A DNA stretch of 12,057 nucleotides from Undibacterium sp. Lineage in GTDB: Bacteria > Pseudomonadota > Gammaproteobacteria > Burkholderiales > Burkholderiaceae. Shown here piece by piece: positions 1 through 7,593 of the stretch. The position numbers were made by a program, and so were the translations under genes. The stretch covers positions 1 through 12,057 of the forward strand of contig JACMRF010000087.1 of assembly GCA_014376575.1 (NCBI GenBank). Direction: 5' to 3'. How positions within the stretch are numbered: the first letter of the stretch is position 1; every line of letters starts with the position of its first letter. The notes beneath the pieces are model-generated. The model worked only from the letters and a program-made list of their open reading frames with translations. It was not told the DNA's origin and ran no database searches.

Positions 1-984
1 AAAATCTATGTGGCTGGCCACCGCGGCCTGGTGGGCTCTGCCATCGTGCGCAACCTGCAAGCTGCGGGCTACACCAACTTGGTGCTACGCACGCATGCCG
101 AGCTAGACCTGACTAACCAAGCCGCTACAGCAACTTTCTTCGAAACTGAAAAGCCGGAGTACGTTTTCTTGGCTGCCGCCAAAGTGGGTGGCATATTGGC
201 CAACAACAACTTTCCGGCGGATTTCATACGTGACAACCTGCTGATTCAAAGCAACATCATTCACGCAGCCTATGTGAACAAGGTGGAGCGCCTGCTGTTC
301 TTGGGCTCTAGTTGCATCTACCCCAAGCTGGCCCCCCAGCCTATGAAGGAAGAGCACCTGCTAACCGGTCCGCTAGAGCCCACCAACCGCCCCTATGCGC
401 TGGCCAAGATAGCGGGCGAAGAGGTGTGCTGGAGCTACAACCGCCAATACGGCACCAAGTATCTGGCAGCCATGCCGACCAACCTGTATGGCCCTGGCGA
501 CAACTACCACCCTGACAACAGCCACGTCATACCTGCGCTGATCCGCAAGTTTCATGAAGCCAAAGTTAGCAATGCACCCACGGTAACGGTGTGGGGCACC
601 GGCACCCCCAAGCGCGAATTTTTGTATAGCGACGACATGGCCGATGCGTGCATTTACTTGATGAATTTAGATGACGACAAATACCAAAGCTTGCTGGGTA
701 GCGATGAGTCGAAAACCGGCAAGTTTGAGCCACCCCTGGTCAACATTGGGGTCGGTGAAGATGTGACGATTAAAGAACTGGCCGAGACAGTCAAAGCAGT
801 CGTTGGATACGAAGGCAACCTTTCATTTGACTTAACAAAACCTGATGGCACCCCAAGAAAACTCATGGATGTCGCACTTTTGAACTCGAAAGGTTGGTTT
901 GCGCAAACCCAATTGCGGACTGGGTTAGTACAAGCCTATTCTGACTTCCTGGGTATCGCGGCAAATCAATCGCATATCCATTAG
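1..984 (+). CDS. fcl: GDP-L-fucose synthase, 5' end cut by window edge
   Basis: This cytoplasmic NADPH-dependent epimerase-reductase converts GDP-4-keto-6-deoxy-D-mannose into GDP-L-fucose, the fucose donor for polysaccharide assembly. The reading frame is open from base 1 (K-I-Y-V-A-G), so the GTG at 10 is an internal valine codon. By comparison with E. coli Fcl, about four residues are missing to the left. Counting from that valine, the Rossmann motif GHRGLVG is at 3-9, and the extended-SDR residues are Ser100 and Cys102 in GSSCIYPK, Tyr129 and Lys133 in YALAK, and His172 in NSHVIPAL. These match E. coli Ser107, Cys109, Tyr136, Lys140 and His179, as I remember them, at a constant offset of 7. 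Its usual partner gmd would be expected upstream, outside the window. The stop overlaps the next gene's GTG by one base (TAGTG). The 5' two thirds is GC-rich and the end is not. Confidence 0.95.
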   Translation, partial: KIYVAGHRGLVGSAIVRNLQAAGYTNLVLRTHAELDLTNQAATATFFETEKPEYVFLAAAKVGGILANNNFPADFIRDNLLIQSNIIHAAYVNKVERLLFLGSSCIYPKLAPQPMKEEHLLTGPLEPTNRPYALAKIAGEEVCWSYNRQYGTKYLAAMPTNLYGPGDNYHPDNSHVIPALIRKFHEAKVSNAPTVTVWGTGTPKREFLYSDDMADACIYLMNLDDDKYQSLLGSDESKTGKFEPPLVNIGVGEDVTIKELAETVKAVVGYEGNLSFDLTKPDGTPRKLMDVALLNSKGWFAQTQLRTGLVQAYSDFLGIAANQSHIH

Positions 985-2744
985 TGAGGTGGAAAGTGCG
1001 TGTTTTTTGTTACTTTTCGATAATAAGTCTTTCGTTTTTTTTCATGAATTTCAGCGTCGCAAATGAGAACACCGCGATAGTTGATACCAGTTTTTATACA
1101 CCAGCAAAGAAACCACTTAGAGCCCCATTGGGAGGGGATGTCTTCTTTTCTGCACGCCGTGCACAACCAGAGGCTGCTCAAATAGCGAAAGCATTTAATG
1201 CCAACCGTATCGAATGGGTCTATTCAACTGATTTTGGGTATGTGGATTCGCTAAAACTAAAGGGATTTATCACCGGGTTAACTTTGAACGCCAATCCAAA
1301 AATGGAGGGCTATGGCTACGCTCTAAATTTTGATAATCTCGAAATAATAGCCCCCTGGATGAAAACCTGGGGGGCCAAATGGGCTACGACTGCATCGCCC
1401 GTAGCTTCATCGACAATTTTGGGGCAAGCAAGAAGACTCGTTGCGAGTGGCGCTGATGCTATTCAGTTTGACGATCCTGAACTTCAATATTCAATAACAA
1501 AGTGGGGTGATAGCGATTTTTCAAGCGCCTCGCTAGTTGGGTTCCAAACCTATATTAACCGCCCTGAGGTATCGCAACATGCAATTCGAGCAGGTTTGAT
1601 TCCGTCATCAACTGAAAACTACAAAAGTTTTCTTATTCGTACGCACGGCGTGAAATCAGCAGCAGACTATATTTTGAGGAAAAAGAGCTTTCCTTCTACT
1701 GTAGTTTGGGAAAAATACCTAATGACATCTGTTCGAGATTTCCACGTCAGCTTGAAAAAACTACTTGCTACCGAGAAAGGTAAATATACTCCGCTATCGT
1801 TCAACTTAGACCTTCACCCGCAAGAGAAATCACTATTTCTTGCAGATTTAGCCGACTATGTGATGGCTGAGTCGAGTGACTATAGTGTTGTTGATATCGC
1901 GCTGCGCACCGCTACGGCCCGTGCAGTACCTACTGGCTACGTTGCATCCATATTACCTCGTGATATTCAGTCAACGAGGCATGCCATTGCACTGCATTAT
2001 GCGATGGGCGCTACTGTTGTAGCACCTTGGGACACTTATATGCCCGATATTAAGGGAGTACCACAGCCACGATTTTTTGGGCGCTCAGAAGATTTTTCTG
2101 ACATGTTTAAATTTATCCGAAGAAATCGCTCACTCTTCGATCATTCTGAAGCCCCCGCAGTAGCTGTAATTGTCATACCAATTGAAGCTACCGATTTGTC
2201 AGATCTACGGAGAGTGGTTGGTTTATTATCTAAAAGCGCTATTCCCTTTGCCTTTGAATACAGCGGCGGTAGATTTAAAAACTACTCAATTGATGAGGCG
2301 AATTTGAAGAACATTGAAACAATTATTCGTATCGGCAATGCATCAGACTTCGATGTGAAAGAATGGAAAAAACTCGAAAGCTTGCATACAAAAGTACGCT
2401 CTTCTAAGGATATAGACTCGTCTTGGGCAGATGAAAGGGTGCCTTTAACTATCCGCAATGGGCGAGATGTGAGTGCGCATTTGCGTGTTTCAAACAAGAT
2501 GACAGGGGCGATTGCCCTACATTTGGTTTCAGCGCCCATGCAGGAAGCCGTTTCAGCGGTGCAACCAATGGAAGTCACTATCAAGCGCGATTTTTTGCCT
2601 TCTAACCTTAGGGATGCAACCATACATTCAGTTGATAGCGAACCAATACCTGTGCCGTTAAACATTACGAAGGATTCCGTCTCCTTCGTTATTCAACGAC
2701 CTCAGCTTTGGTCCGTAGTGAGCTTCAACGTCGAATCTAAGTAA
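984..2744 (+). CDS. Exported glycoside-hydrolase-like protein (TIM barrel, GH42-like layout)
   Basis: Not a gene I can name. Residues 1-26 look like a Sec signal peptide: basic start, hydrophobic stretch at about 8-23, and a cleavage site after SVA at 24-26. The mature protein is therefore probably periplasmic or secreted. Residues about 48-385 have the alternating pattern of a (beta/alpha)8 barrel. GADAIQFDDPELQY at 156-169 is an acidic strand end (Asp163, Asp164, Glu166), MAESSDYS at 294-301 is a second (Glu296), and HYAMGATVVAPWDTYMP follows at 338-354. Residues about 390-455 resemble the amidotransferase-like domain that follows the barrel in GH42-type enzymes, and 485-586 look like a C-terminal beta-sandwich. 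The catalytic assignment is inference. The GTG start at 984 overlaps the fcl stop. An in-frame GTG at 996 would keep the signal peptide, but the AGGTGG at 987-992 lies only 3 nt before it. A likely role is trimming or release of the exported polymer, like PelA or PslG. Confidence 0.7.
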   Translation: MRWKVRVFCYFSIISLSFFFMNFSVANENTAIVDTSFYTPAKKPLRAPLGGDVFFSARRAQPEAAQIAKAFNANRIEWVYSTDFGYVDSLKLKGFITGLTLNANPKMEGYGYALNFDNLEIIAPWMKTWGAKWATTASPVASSTILGQARRLVASGADAIQFDDPELQYSITKWGDSDFSSASLVGFQTYINRPEVSQHAIRAGLIPSSTENYKSFLIRTHGVKSAADYILRKKSFPSTVVWEKYLMTSVRDFHVSLKKLLATEKGKYTPLSFNLDLHPQEKSLFLADLADYVMAESSDYSVVDIALRTATARAVPTGYVASILPRDIQSTRHAIALHYAMGATVVAPWDTYMPDIKGVPQPRFFGRSEDFSDMFKFIRRNRSLFDHSEAPAVAVIVIPIEATDLSDLRRVVGLLSKSAIPFAFEYSGGRFKNYSIDEANLKNIETIIRIGNASDFDVKEWKKLESLHTKVRSSKDIDSSWADERVPLTIRNGRDVSAHLRVSNKMTGAIALHLVSAPMQEAVSAVQPMEVTIKRDFLPSNLRDATIHSVDSEPIPVPLNITKDSVSFVIQRPQLWSVVSFNVESK

Positions 2745-2761
2745 TGGTACGCGATACATGA
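2744..2761 (+). other. Bridging mini-ORF, 5 codons (MVRDT)
   Basis: The ATG shares its first base with the last base of the upstream TAA stop (TAATG), and its own TGA overlaps the next gene's ATG (ATGA). The GT2 gene at 2758 has no Shine-Dalgarno before its start, so reinitiating ribosomes carried across by this mini-ORF could explain its translation. Function is inferred, and coincidence is possible for any single case. Similar bridges occur at 3658-3696 and 11580-11627. Confidence 0.3.
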
Positions 2762-3657
2762 CTTTAAATTCCAAAAAAATCGTTAGCGTTGTTATACGAA
2801 CCTACAACGAGCAAAAGCACCTGCGTGCATTGCTCAGTGGCATTTCTACGCAAGAGTGCAAAGATTTTGATATTGAAACAGTTCTAGTTGATTCCGGCTC
2901 AACTGATGACACGTTAAAAATCGCCAATGAATTCCATGTAAATATTGTCCCCATAAATAAAGAAGATTTTTCTTTTGGGCGTTCGTTGAATGTGGGTTGC
3001 GTTGCGGCAAAAGGCGAAGTACTTGTTTTTATTAGCGGTCATTGTATTCCGGCTGATAAATATTGGCTTGCGAATCTAATTGCGCCCCTGGGCAATGGTT
3101 CAATTTGTTATACCTATGGTGGTCAAATTGGTGACGATAATAGCCACTTTAGTGAGAAGCAGATATTTGGCAAGTATTTTCCTAACTATAATAAAATTCC
3201 TCAGGACGGTTTTTACTGCAATAACGCTAACGCAGCTTTGTTAAAGAATGTATGGGCTATAAATAAATACGACGAGGAATTAACTGGACTAGAAGATATG
3301 CATTTGGCAAAACGCCTAGTTGCGCAGGGCTACAAACTGGCCTACGTTAGCAATGCAGTGGTTTATCACCTACATAGTGAGACTTCGGCACAAGTGCGCC
3401 GACGTTTTGAGAGGGAGGCTATTGCTTTGCAATACATCATGCCCGAGGTTCATTTGCGCCTTGCAGACATCAGCCGCTACTTCTTGAGCGCGGTACTGCT
3501 TGACCTGGGCGCAGCGTTGCAGCAAAAGGGGCTGCGCAAATATTTTTTTGACATTCTTAGTTACCGCTTTAAGCAGTTCAGCGGTTCCTATCATGGCAAC
3601 CACATTCACCGTAAGCTTTCAATGAAAGCCAAAGAGGCCTACTTTTATCCCCGCTGA
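2758..3657 (+). CDS. Family 2 glycosyltransferase (rhamnosyltransferase-like)
   Basis: This is a GT-A fold inverting glycosyltransferase, expected to add one sugar to the undecaprenyl-linked repeat unit at the cytoplasmic face of the membrane. The N-terminal nucleotide-binding signature VVIRTYNEQKHLRALL is at 11-26, and VLVDSGSTDDT at 42-52 carries the conserved Asp45. In the place of the usual DxD stands SGHCIPAD at 93-100, a variant I associate with one GT2 subgroup. GLEDMHLAKR at 177-186 supplies the ED acceptor and catalytic-base motif. No clear transmembrane helix is seen. The length of 299 residues is normal. The donor sugar cannot be read from the sequence. The ATG at 2758 has no Shine-Dalgarno, and the gap from the upstream stop is filled by a five-codon mini-ORF. 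Base composition changes near 3390-3430, from AT-rich to GC-rich, inside the C-terminal coding part. Confidence 0.9.
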   Translation: MTLNSKKIVSVVIRTYNEQKHLRALLSGISTQECKDFDIETVLVDSGSTDDTLKIANEFHVNIVPINKEDFSFGRSLNVGCVAAKGEVLVFISGHCIPADKYWLANLIAPLGNGSICYTYGGQIGDDNSHFSEKQIFGKYFPNYNKIPQDGFYCNNANAALLKNVWAINKYDEELTGLEDMHLAKRLVAQGYKLAYVSNAVVYHLHSETSAQVRRRFEREAIALQYIMPEVHLRLADISRYFLSAVLLDLGAALQQKGLRKYFFDILSYRFKQFSGSYHGNHIHRKLSMKAKEAYFYPR

Positions 3658-3696
3658 ATGCGTAGCCCCTTTTCAAACCCGTCCAAAAAACCATGA
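3658..3696 (+). other. Bridging mini-ORF, 12 codons (MRSPFSNPSKKP)
   Basis: The ATG directly abuts the TGA of the upstream glycosyltransferase (TGAATG), and its own TGA overlaps the ATG of the cytidylyltransferase at 3693 (ATGA). No Shine-Dalgarno is visible before either start. It therefore spans the whole 35-nt gap and would couple the two genes by reinitiation. The peptide is basic and proline-rich and resembles nothing I know. It could also be chance. Confidence 0.3.
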
Positions 3697-4397
3697 CCGC
3701 TCAAACCACTCAACCACGGATCGTCGCCCTGTTGCCCATGAAGGCCAACAGCGAACGCGTTGTCGGCAAAAACTTTCGCCACTTTAATGGCAAGTCGCTC
3801 TTCAGTTGGATATTGGATACCCTACTTGCAGTTGAAGAGATAGATCAAATCATCATCAACACCGACGCCCGCGCCATACTGGCAAACAACGGCTTGATGG
3901 ATACAAATCGCATCACGATACGTGACCGCAAGCCAGAAATTTGTGGTGACTTTGTCAGTATGAACCTGGTCTTGGCCGACGACGTCGCTAACGTGCATGC
4001 CGACATCTATCTAATGACCCATACTACGAACCCACTACTCTCGGTAAGCTCGGTTAAAGGATCTCTTGATCTGTACCGCAAGGGTGTGGCCGAAAGCAAA
4101 TGTGACTCGGTTTTTACGGTTAACAAATTTCAAACTCGCTTCTACCGTGCCGATGTCAGCGCCATCAACCACGACCCTGACAACCTCATTCGCACCCAAG
4201 ACCTGGAGCCTTGGTTTGAAGAAAATTCAAACCTCTATGTGTTCTCCCAAGCCAGCTTTGCCAGCACCAACGCCCGCATTGGTAATAAGCCGCTTATGTT
4301 TGAAATGGGCCGCACCGAATCGGTAGACATTGACGACCAAGAAAGCTGGCACATGGCTGAAGCGATGTCCATGTATTTGCTCAACAAGCCCAACTGA
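3693..4397 (+). CDS. Acylneuraminate/KDO-type cytidylyltransferase
   Basis: This is a cytoplasmic CMP-sugar synthetase of the NeuA/KdsB class, which transfers CMP from CTP to the anomeric hydroxyl of a 2-keto-3-deoxy sugar acid. The CTP-binding loop is LPMKANSERVVGKNFR at 14-29, with the MK-NSER form of an uncharacterised subgroup in place of the classical PARxGSKG. IIINTDA is at 53-59, THTTNPLL is at 109-116, and the metal-binding C-terminal motif VDIDDQESW is at 211-219 (Asp212, Asp214). The 234-residue length fits a single-domain enzyme. The substrate is unknown: no neuB, neuC, kdsA or legionaminic/pseudaminic gene is in the window, so the acid may be made elsewhere. It starts the GC-rich cassette with the dehydrogenase and SDR downstream, which probably act on the same precursor. 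No Shine-Dalgarno is visible at the ATG, which sits at the end of the 3658-3696 mini-ORF. Confidence 0.88.
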   Translation: MTAQTTQPRIVALLPMKANSERVVGKNFRHFNGKSLFSWILDTLLAVEEIDQIIINTDARAILANNGLMDTNRITIRDRKPEICGDFVSMNLVLADDVANVHADIYLMTHTTNPLLSVSSVKGSLDLYRKGVAESKCDSVFTVNKFQTRFYRADVSAINHDPDNLIRTQDLEPWFEENSNLYVFSQASFASTNARIGNKPLMFEMGRTESVDIDDQESWHMAEAMSMYLLNKPN

Positions 4398-4421
4398 TTG
4401 ACAGCACTGAAAGAACACGTG

Positions 4422-5360
4422 ATGAAGGTACTAGTAACTTGCCCACCCATGTTGGGCATGATTGAAACATTCCGGCCCCTTTTTGCAGCGCGTGGAGTAG
4501 AAGTCACTGCGGCCAAAGTGGTGCAAGTGCTGACTGAAGACGAGCTTTGCGCCCTGCTGCCCGAATACGACGGATGGATCATTGGCGACGACCCCGCTAC
4601 CAGGCGCGTTTTTGAAGCGGGCAAGGCCGGCAAACTAAAAGCTGCCGTCAAATGGGGCATCGGCGTTGACAACGTAGACTTTGCAGCCTGCAAAGACCTT
4701 GACATTCCAATCACCAACTGTCCCAACATGTTTGGCGGCGAAGTCGCTGATGTGGGCATGTCGTATGTGGCAGCCCTGGCCCGTGAAACTTTTGCCATTG
4801 ACCGCGCTGTGCGCGACGGCAAGTGGATCAAGCCCCGTGGTCTGTCATTGGCCGGTCGCACACTCGGCCTGATTGGTCTGGGTGATATCGGCCGCAACCT
4901 GGCCCGCAGGGCCTTGGCAGCCGACATGAAAATCGTGGCCTATGACCCCTTTTACACCGGTGAAGTAGCTGAAGGCGTTCAGCGTGCCACATGGCCCCAG
5001 CGCGTGGGTGAGGCCGATTTCTTGGCGTTTACCTGTGCGCTGACCAAAAGCAACACCCACATGCTCAGCGCAGATGTTCTTGGCCAGTGCAAAGACGGCG
5101 TTCGTATCACCAACGTAGCGCGTGGCCCACTGATTGACGAACAAGCCCTTATTGCAGCAATTCAGTCAGGAAAAGTGCACTCGGTTGCATTGGATGTATT
5201 TGAGATGGAGCCCCTGCCCATGGAATCCCCACTACGCGGCATGCCCAACACTATTTTTGGCTCCCACAATGGCTCTAACACCGTAGACGGCGTAGTGCGC
5301 TGCAGTGAGTTTGCAATCGACACCTTGCTGGGCTACCTAGGCGTGCCGGAGGCAACTTGA
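4422..5360 (+). CDS. D-isomer-specific 2-hydroxyacid dehydrogenase (SerA/PGDH-like)
   Basis: A cytoplasmic NAD-linked oxidoreductase that interconverts a 2-keto acid and a D-2-hydroxy acid. With the ATG at 4422 it has 312 residues. The Rossmann motif GLGDIG is at 152-157 and is followed by Asp175 in VAYDP, which favours NAD over NADP. The catalytic triad is Arg234 in NVARGPLID, Glu263 in DVFEMEP and His282 in GSHNGSNT. PWxGVD-type dehydrogenases carry a similar VKWGIGVDNVD at 76-86. An in-frame TTG at 4398 directly follows the upstream stop and would add eight residues (MTALKEHV). I prefer the ATG because homologues of this family start right at the first strand. Its place between a cytidylyltransferase and an SDR suggests it reduces or oxidises a sugar-acid precursor and does not serve serine synthesis. 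Its last four bases overlap the SDR start (TTGA). Confidence 0.9.
   Translation: MKVLVTCPPMLGMIETFRPLFAARGVEVTAAKVVQVLTEDELCALLPEYDGWIIGDDPATRRVFEAGKAGKLKAAVKWGIGVDNVDFAACKDLDIPITNCPNMFGGEVADVGMSYVAALARETFAIDRAVRDGKWIKPRGLSLAGRTLGLIGLGDIGRNLARRALAADMKIVAYDPFYTGEVAEGVQRATWPQRVGEADFLAFTCALTKSNTHMLSADVLGQCKDGVRITNVARGPLIDEQALIAAIQSGKVHSVALDVFEMEPLPMESPLRGMPNTIFGSHNGSNTVDGVVRCSEFAIDTLLGYLGVPEAT
5348..5352 (+). promoter_or_regulatory. Shine-Dalgarno GGAGG deciding a TTG start
   Basis: GGAGG inside the end of the dehydrogenase gene lies 4 nt before a TTG at 5357 that overlaps the TGA stop. No ATG or GTG in the SDR frame is as well placed. This supports a genuine TTG start with translational coupling. 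Confidence 0.65.
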
Positions 5361-6103
5361 CCCACCCGGACCACGCCCCTGTTGTCATTGTTACCGGCGC
5401 TGCCGGTGGCATAGGTATGGCCATGACGTCGGCCTTTGAGGCGGCCGGTTGGCGCGTGGTCACCACCGATCAGCACCCACTGGCCCGGGTACAGCATGTA
5501 GTGGGAGACATGGCGCAACTAGCTAACCCTGAAGACCCGGAAGCGATATCGCTTGTCGCCAATTTGCTGGCTGCCACTCAGAGCCAGCTGAAAGCGCTGG
5601 TGCTTAACGCTGCGCACCAAGTGGTTAAGCCCACGCAAGAGCTCAGTGCCGCCGATTGGCAAGCCACGTTAAATGTCAACCTGCTAGCGCCCTTCTGGCT
5701 AACGCACAGCTTTTTGGCCGAGTTGCAAGCCAACCAGGGTTCTATGCTGGCCATTTCCAGCATTCATGAAAAGCTCACCAAACCCGGCTTTGTGGCCTAT
5801 GCCACCAGCAAGGCCGCGCTGTCAGGCATGGTGCGCGCCATGGCCGTAGACCTGGGCGGCCGCGTACGCTGTAACGCCCTCTGCCCTGCGGCTATAGCCA
5901 CACCCATGCTCAAGGCTGGTTTTGAAGGTCGTGCTGCCGCTTACCAACAGCTAGAGGCCCACCACCCCAGTGGTCGCGTAGGTACACCAGAAGAAGTTGC
6001 GCAAACTGCGCTTTTCATGTGCTCAGACCAAGCCGCCTTTATGAACGGCAGTTGTGTGGATTTGTCGGGCGGTATCAGCGCCAGGCTCCACGATCCCGTA
6101 TGA
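5357..6103 (+). CDS. Short-chain dehydrogenase/reductase (classical SDR)
   Basis: A cytoplasmic NAD(P)-dependent oxidoreductase of 248 residues, the standard length for classical SDRs. The cofactor motif TGAAGGIG is at 13-20, LNAA is at 83-86, and Asn108 is in NVNLL. The catalytic residues are Ser135 in AISSIHE, Tyr148 and Lys152 in YATSK. CPAAIATPM at 176-184 and the closing NGSCVDLSGG at 230-239 are typical. Asp38 after the second strand (TTDQH) hints at NAD. Together with the cytidylyltransferase and hydroxyacid dehydrogenase it probably modifies the precursor of the CMP-activated residue. An analogous SDR-plus-cytidylyltransferase pairing is known in legionaminic acid loci (PtmA/PtmB), but I cannot claim the same product. 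It starts at TTG behind a GGAGG and ends in a four-base ATGA overlap with the flippase. Confidence 0.9.
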   Translation: MTHPDHAPVVIVTGAAGGIGMAMTSAFEAAGWRVVTTDQHPLARVQHVVGDMAQLANPEDPEAISLVANLLAATQSQLKALVLNAAHQVVKPTQELSAADWQATLNVNLLAPFWLTHSFLAELQANQGSMLAISSIHEKLTKPGFVAYATSKAALSGMVRAMAVDLGGRVRCNALCPAAIATPMLKAGFEGRAAAYQQLEAHHPSGRVGTPEEVAQTALFMCSDQAAFMNGSCVDLSGGISARLHDPV

Positions 6104-7560
6104 GCGTCAACTGGCCTCTGGGGATATTACGGCGGGCATGGGAATCCCCGACTTTGACTACATGGGGGAGTCTTACGGTTCGCCTTTCAAGTGCGCTGGT
6201 CATATTACCCCTGCTACTTACGCGTTTCAGCGCTGAGGACACGGCGCTGTGGTACATGATCAGCACCTTCATTTCCTTGCAAGCACTGATTGATTTTGGA
6301 TTTTTTCCTACTTTTACACGATTATTAAGTTACGCAATGGGCGGCGCATCAACATCACAACTTGTGAGCGGCACAAAAATCGTGAGCGAACCAACTATGA
6401 AGCAGGTCGAGGTGCATAAAAACCTCTCGCTCGTATTTTCTTCAATGCGAAAGATATATGCCCGCCTAGCATTAATTTCAGTAATATCACTCGCGACAAT
6501 CGGTACGTTAGCGTTAACAAAAAGCGTAGATGCTTCATCGCAAGGAATGTGGAATTGGATGGGTTGGGTGATCGTCATGCTAGGGACCGGCTCAATGATG
6601 TCGATGGCGTCATACAACTGCTTGCTACAGGCAACAGGCCGGATACCAACTGTTCGAAGAATTGAAATTCTCGCAGGTTTAATTGCATCAGTTGCTGGTA
6701 TTGCCACAATCCTTTTGGGTGGTGGAATTGTTGAACTTTGCTTTGCCAATCAGGCTTCTTTGCTCATCGCCCCATTCATACTTCGATTTATTGTGCGCCG
6801 TACTGAAATGTGGCAGCAAATTTCGGAAGCGAGCCCAAGTAAGGAGCAAATTGGCCTTTTAATTCATGCTGCCTGGAAAACGGCATGGCGTTCAGGTATT
6901 GGATTTGCAATGAGTTTTGGTGTTATTCAGCTCACGGGAATAATCTATGCACAACTGGCAACTGCGACAGAGGTCGCCTCTTACCTTATAGCCCTTCGAA
7001 TAATGGGAATAATCAGCCAATTCTGTCAAGCTCCATTTTATTCAAAACTGCCGGTGATGGCACAACACATGGCAAAAGGCGACATAGATTTTGTTATTGA
7101 GCAAGCACGAAAAGGGATGGCATTTTCGTTGTGGATATTGGTTATCTCTTTTGGTCTAGTGGGCTTTCTATTACCTGTATTGATGTCAACAATAAACAGC
7201 CAAACCCAGTTTGTACCTAATACAGTTTGGTTTTTACTTGGCGCCGCCATTTTCATTGAACGTCTAGGCGCCATGCACATGCAGTTATATAGTACAACTA
7301 ATCACATTCTTTGGCACATTGCAAACAGCGTGAGTGGTAGTTTGACTCTACTGCTTATTTTTGTACTGTACCCCTTTATAGCAATCTACTCTCTGCCTAC
7401 TGCAATGGCCACTGGCTACCTACTTTTCTATACCCCGTACGCAATAAAAAAGAGTTACAAGCAGTTTGATTTGCGGTTTGCAAGTTTCGATTTGAAAACA
7501 AGTTTTGTTCCGGGTGTATTGGCATTTGCCTTGCTGATTTATTCCTTCTACCAACACTAG
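6100..7560 (+). CDS. wzx: Wzx-type polysaccharide repeat-unit flippase
   Basis: An inner-membrane exporter of the MOP superfamily, expected to flip the undecaprenyl-diphosphate-linked repeat unit to the periplasm for Wzy. The 486 residues hold roughly 11-12 hydrophobic segments. The N-terminus has the family's usual arrangement: a first helix near 25-42 (SLTVRLSSALVILPLLLTRF), then SAEDTALWYM, then a second helix ending in LIDFGFFPTFTRLLSYA. Further clusters lie around 125-145, 150-170, 185-220, 265-300, 340-375 and 390-470. A cytoplasmic loop at about 80-110 is rich in Ser, Thr and charged residues. I chose the ATG at 6100, which overlaps the SDR stop, over an upstream ATG at 6019 that would run 85 bases inside the SDR gene. 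Composition falls from GC-rich to AT-rich about 150-200 bases in. Sequence alone does not give the substrate. Confidence 0.85.
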   Translation: MSVNWPLGILRRAWESPTLTTWGSLTVRLSSALVILPLLLTRFSAEDTALWYMISTFISLQALIDFGFFPTFTRLLSYAMGGASTSQLVSGTKIVSEPTMKQVEVHKNLSLVFSSMRKIYARLALISVISLATIGTLALTKSVDASSQGMWNWMGWVIVMLGTGSMMSMASYNCLLQATGRIPTVRRIEILAGLIASVAGIATILLGGGIVELCFANQASLLIAPFILRFIVRRTEMWQQISEASPSKEQIGLLIHAAWKTAWRSGIGFAMSFGVIQLTGIIYAQLATATEVASYLIALRIMGIISQFCQAPFYSKLPVMAQHMAKGDIDFVIEQARKGMAFSLWILVISFGLVGFLLPVLMSTINSQTQFVPNTVWFLLGAAIFIERLGAMHMQLYSTTNHILWHIANSVSGSLTLLLIFVLYPFIAIYSLPTAMATGYLLFYTPYAIKKSYKQFDLRFASFDLKTSFVPGVLAFALLIYSFYQH

Positions 7561-7593
7561 AAATAGCTAAGCAACCTGCTCACATTGTTATAA

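Noticed and set aside
1350..1375. GC-rich hairpin (GCCCCC paired with GGGGGC) inside the hydrolase-like gene
   Set aside because: It encodes an ordinary Trp-rich barrel segment, has no U-run after it and is explained by coding constraint.
4235..4927. A 230-codon open frame on the minus strand across the cytidylyltransferase/dehydrogenase junction
   Set aside because: It is antisense to two well-supported genes in GC-rich DNA, its product is low-complexity (Ala, Arg, Ser rich) and it has no recognisable domain.
6019..6099. N-terminal extension of the flippase from an upstream ATG at 6019
   Set aside because: It lies wholly within the SDR coding sequence, while the ATG at 6100 gives a normal ATGA overlap and a typical flippase N-terminus.
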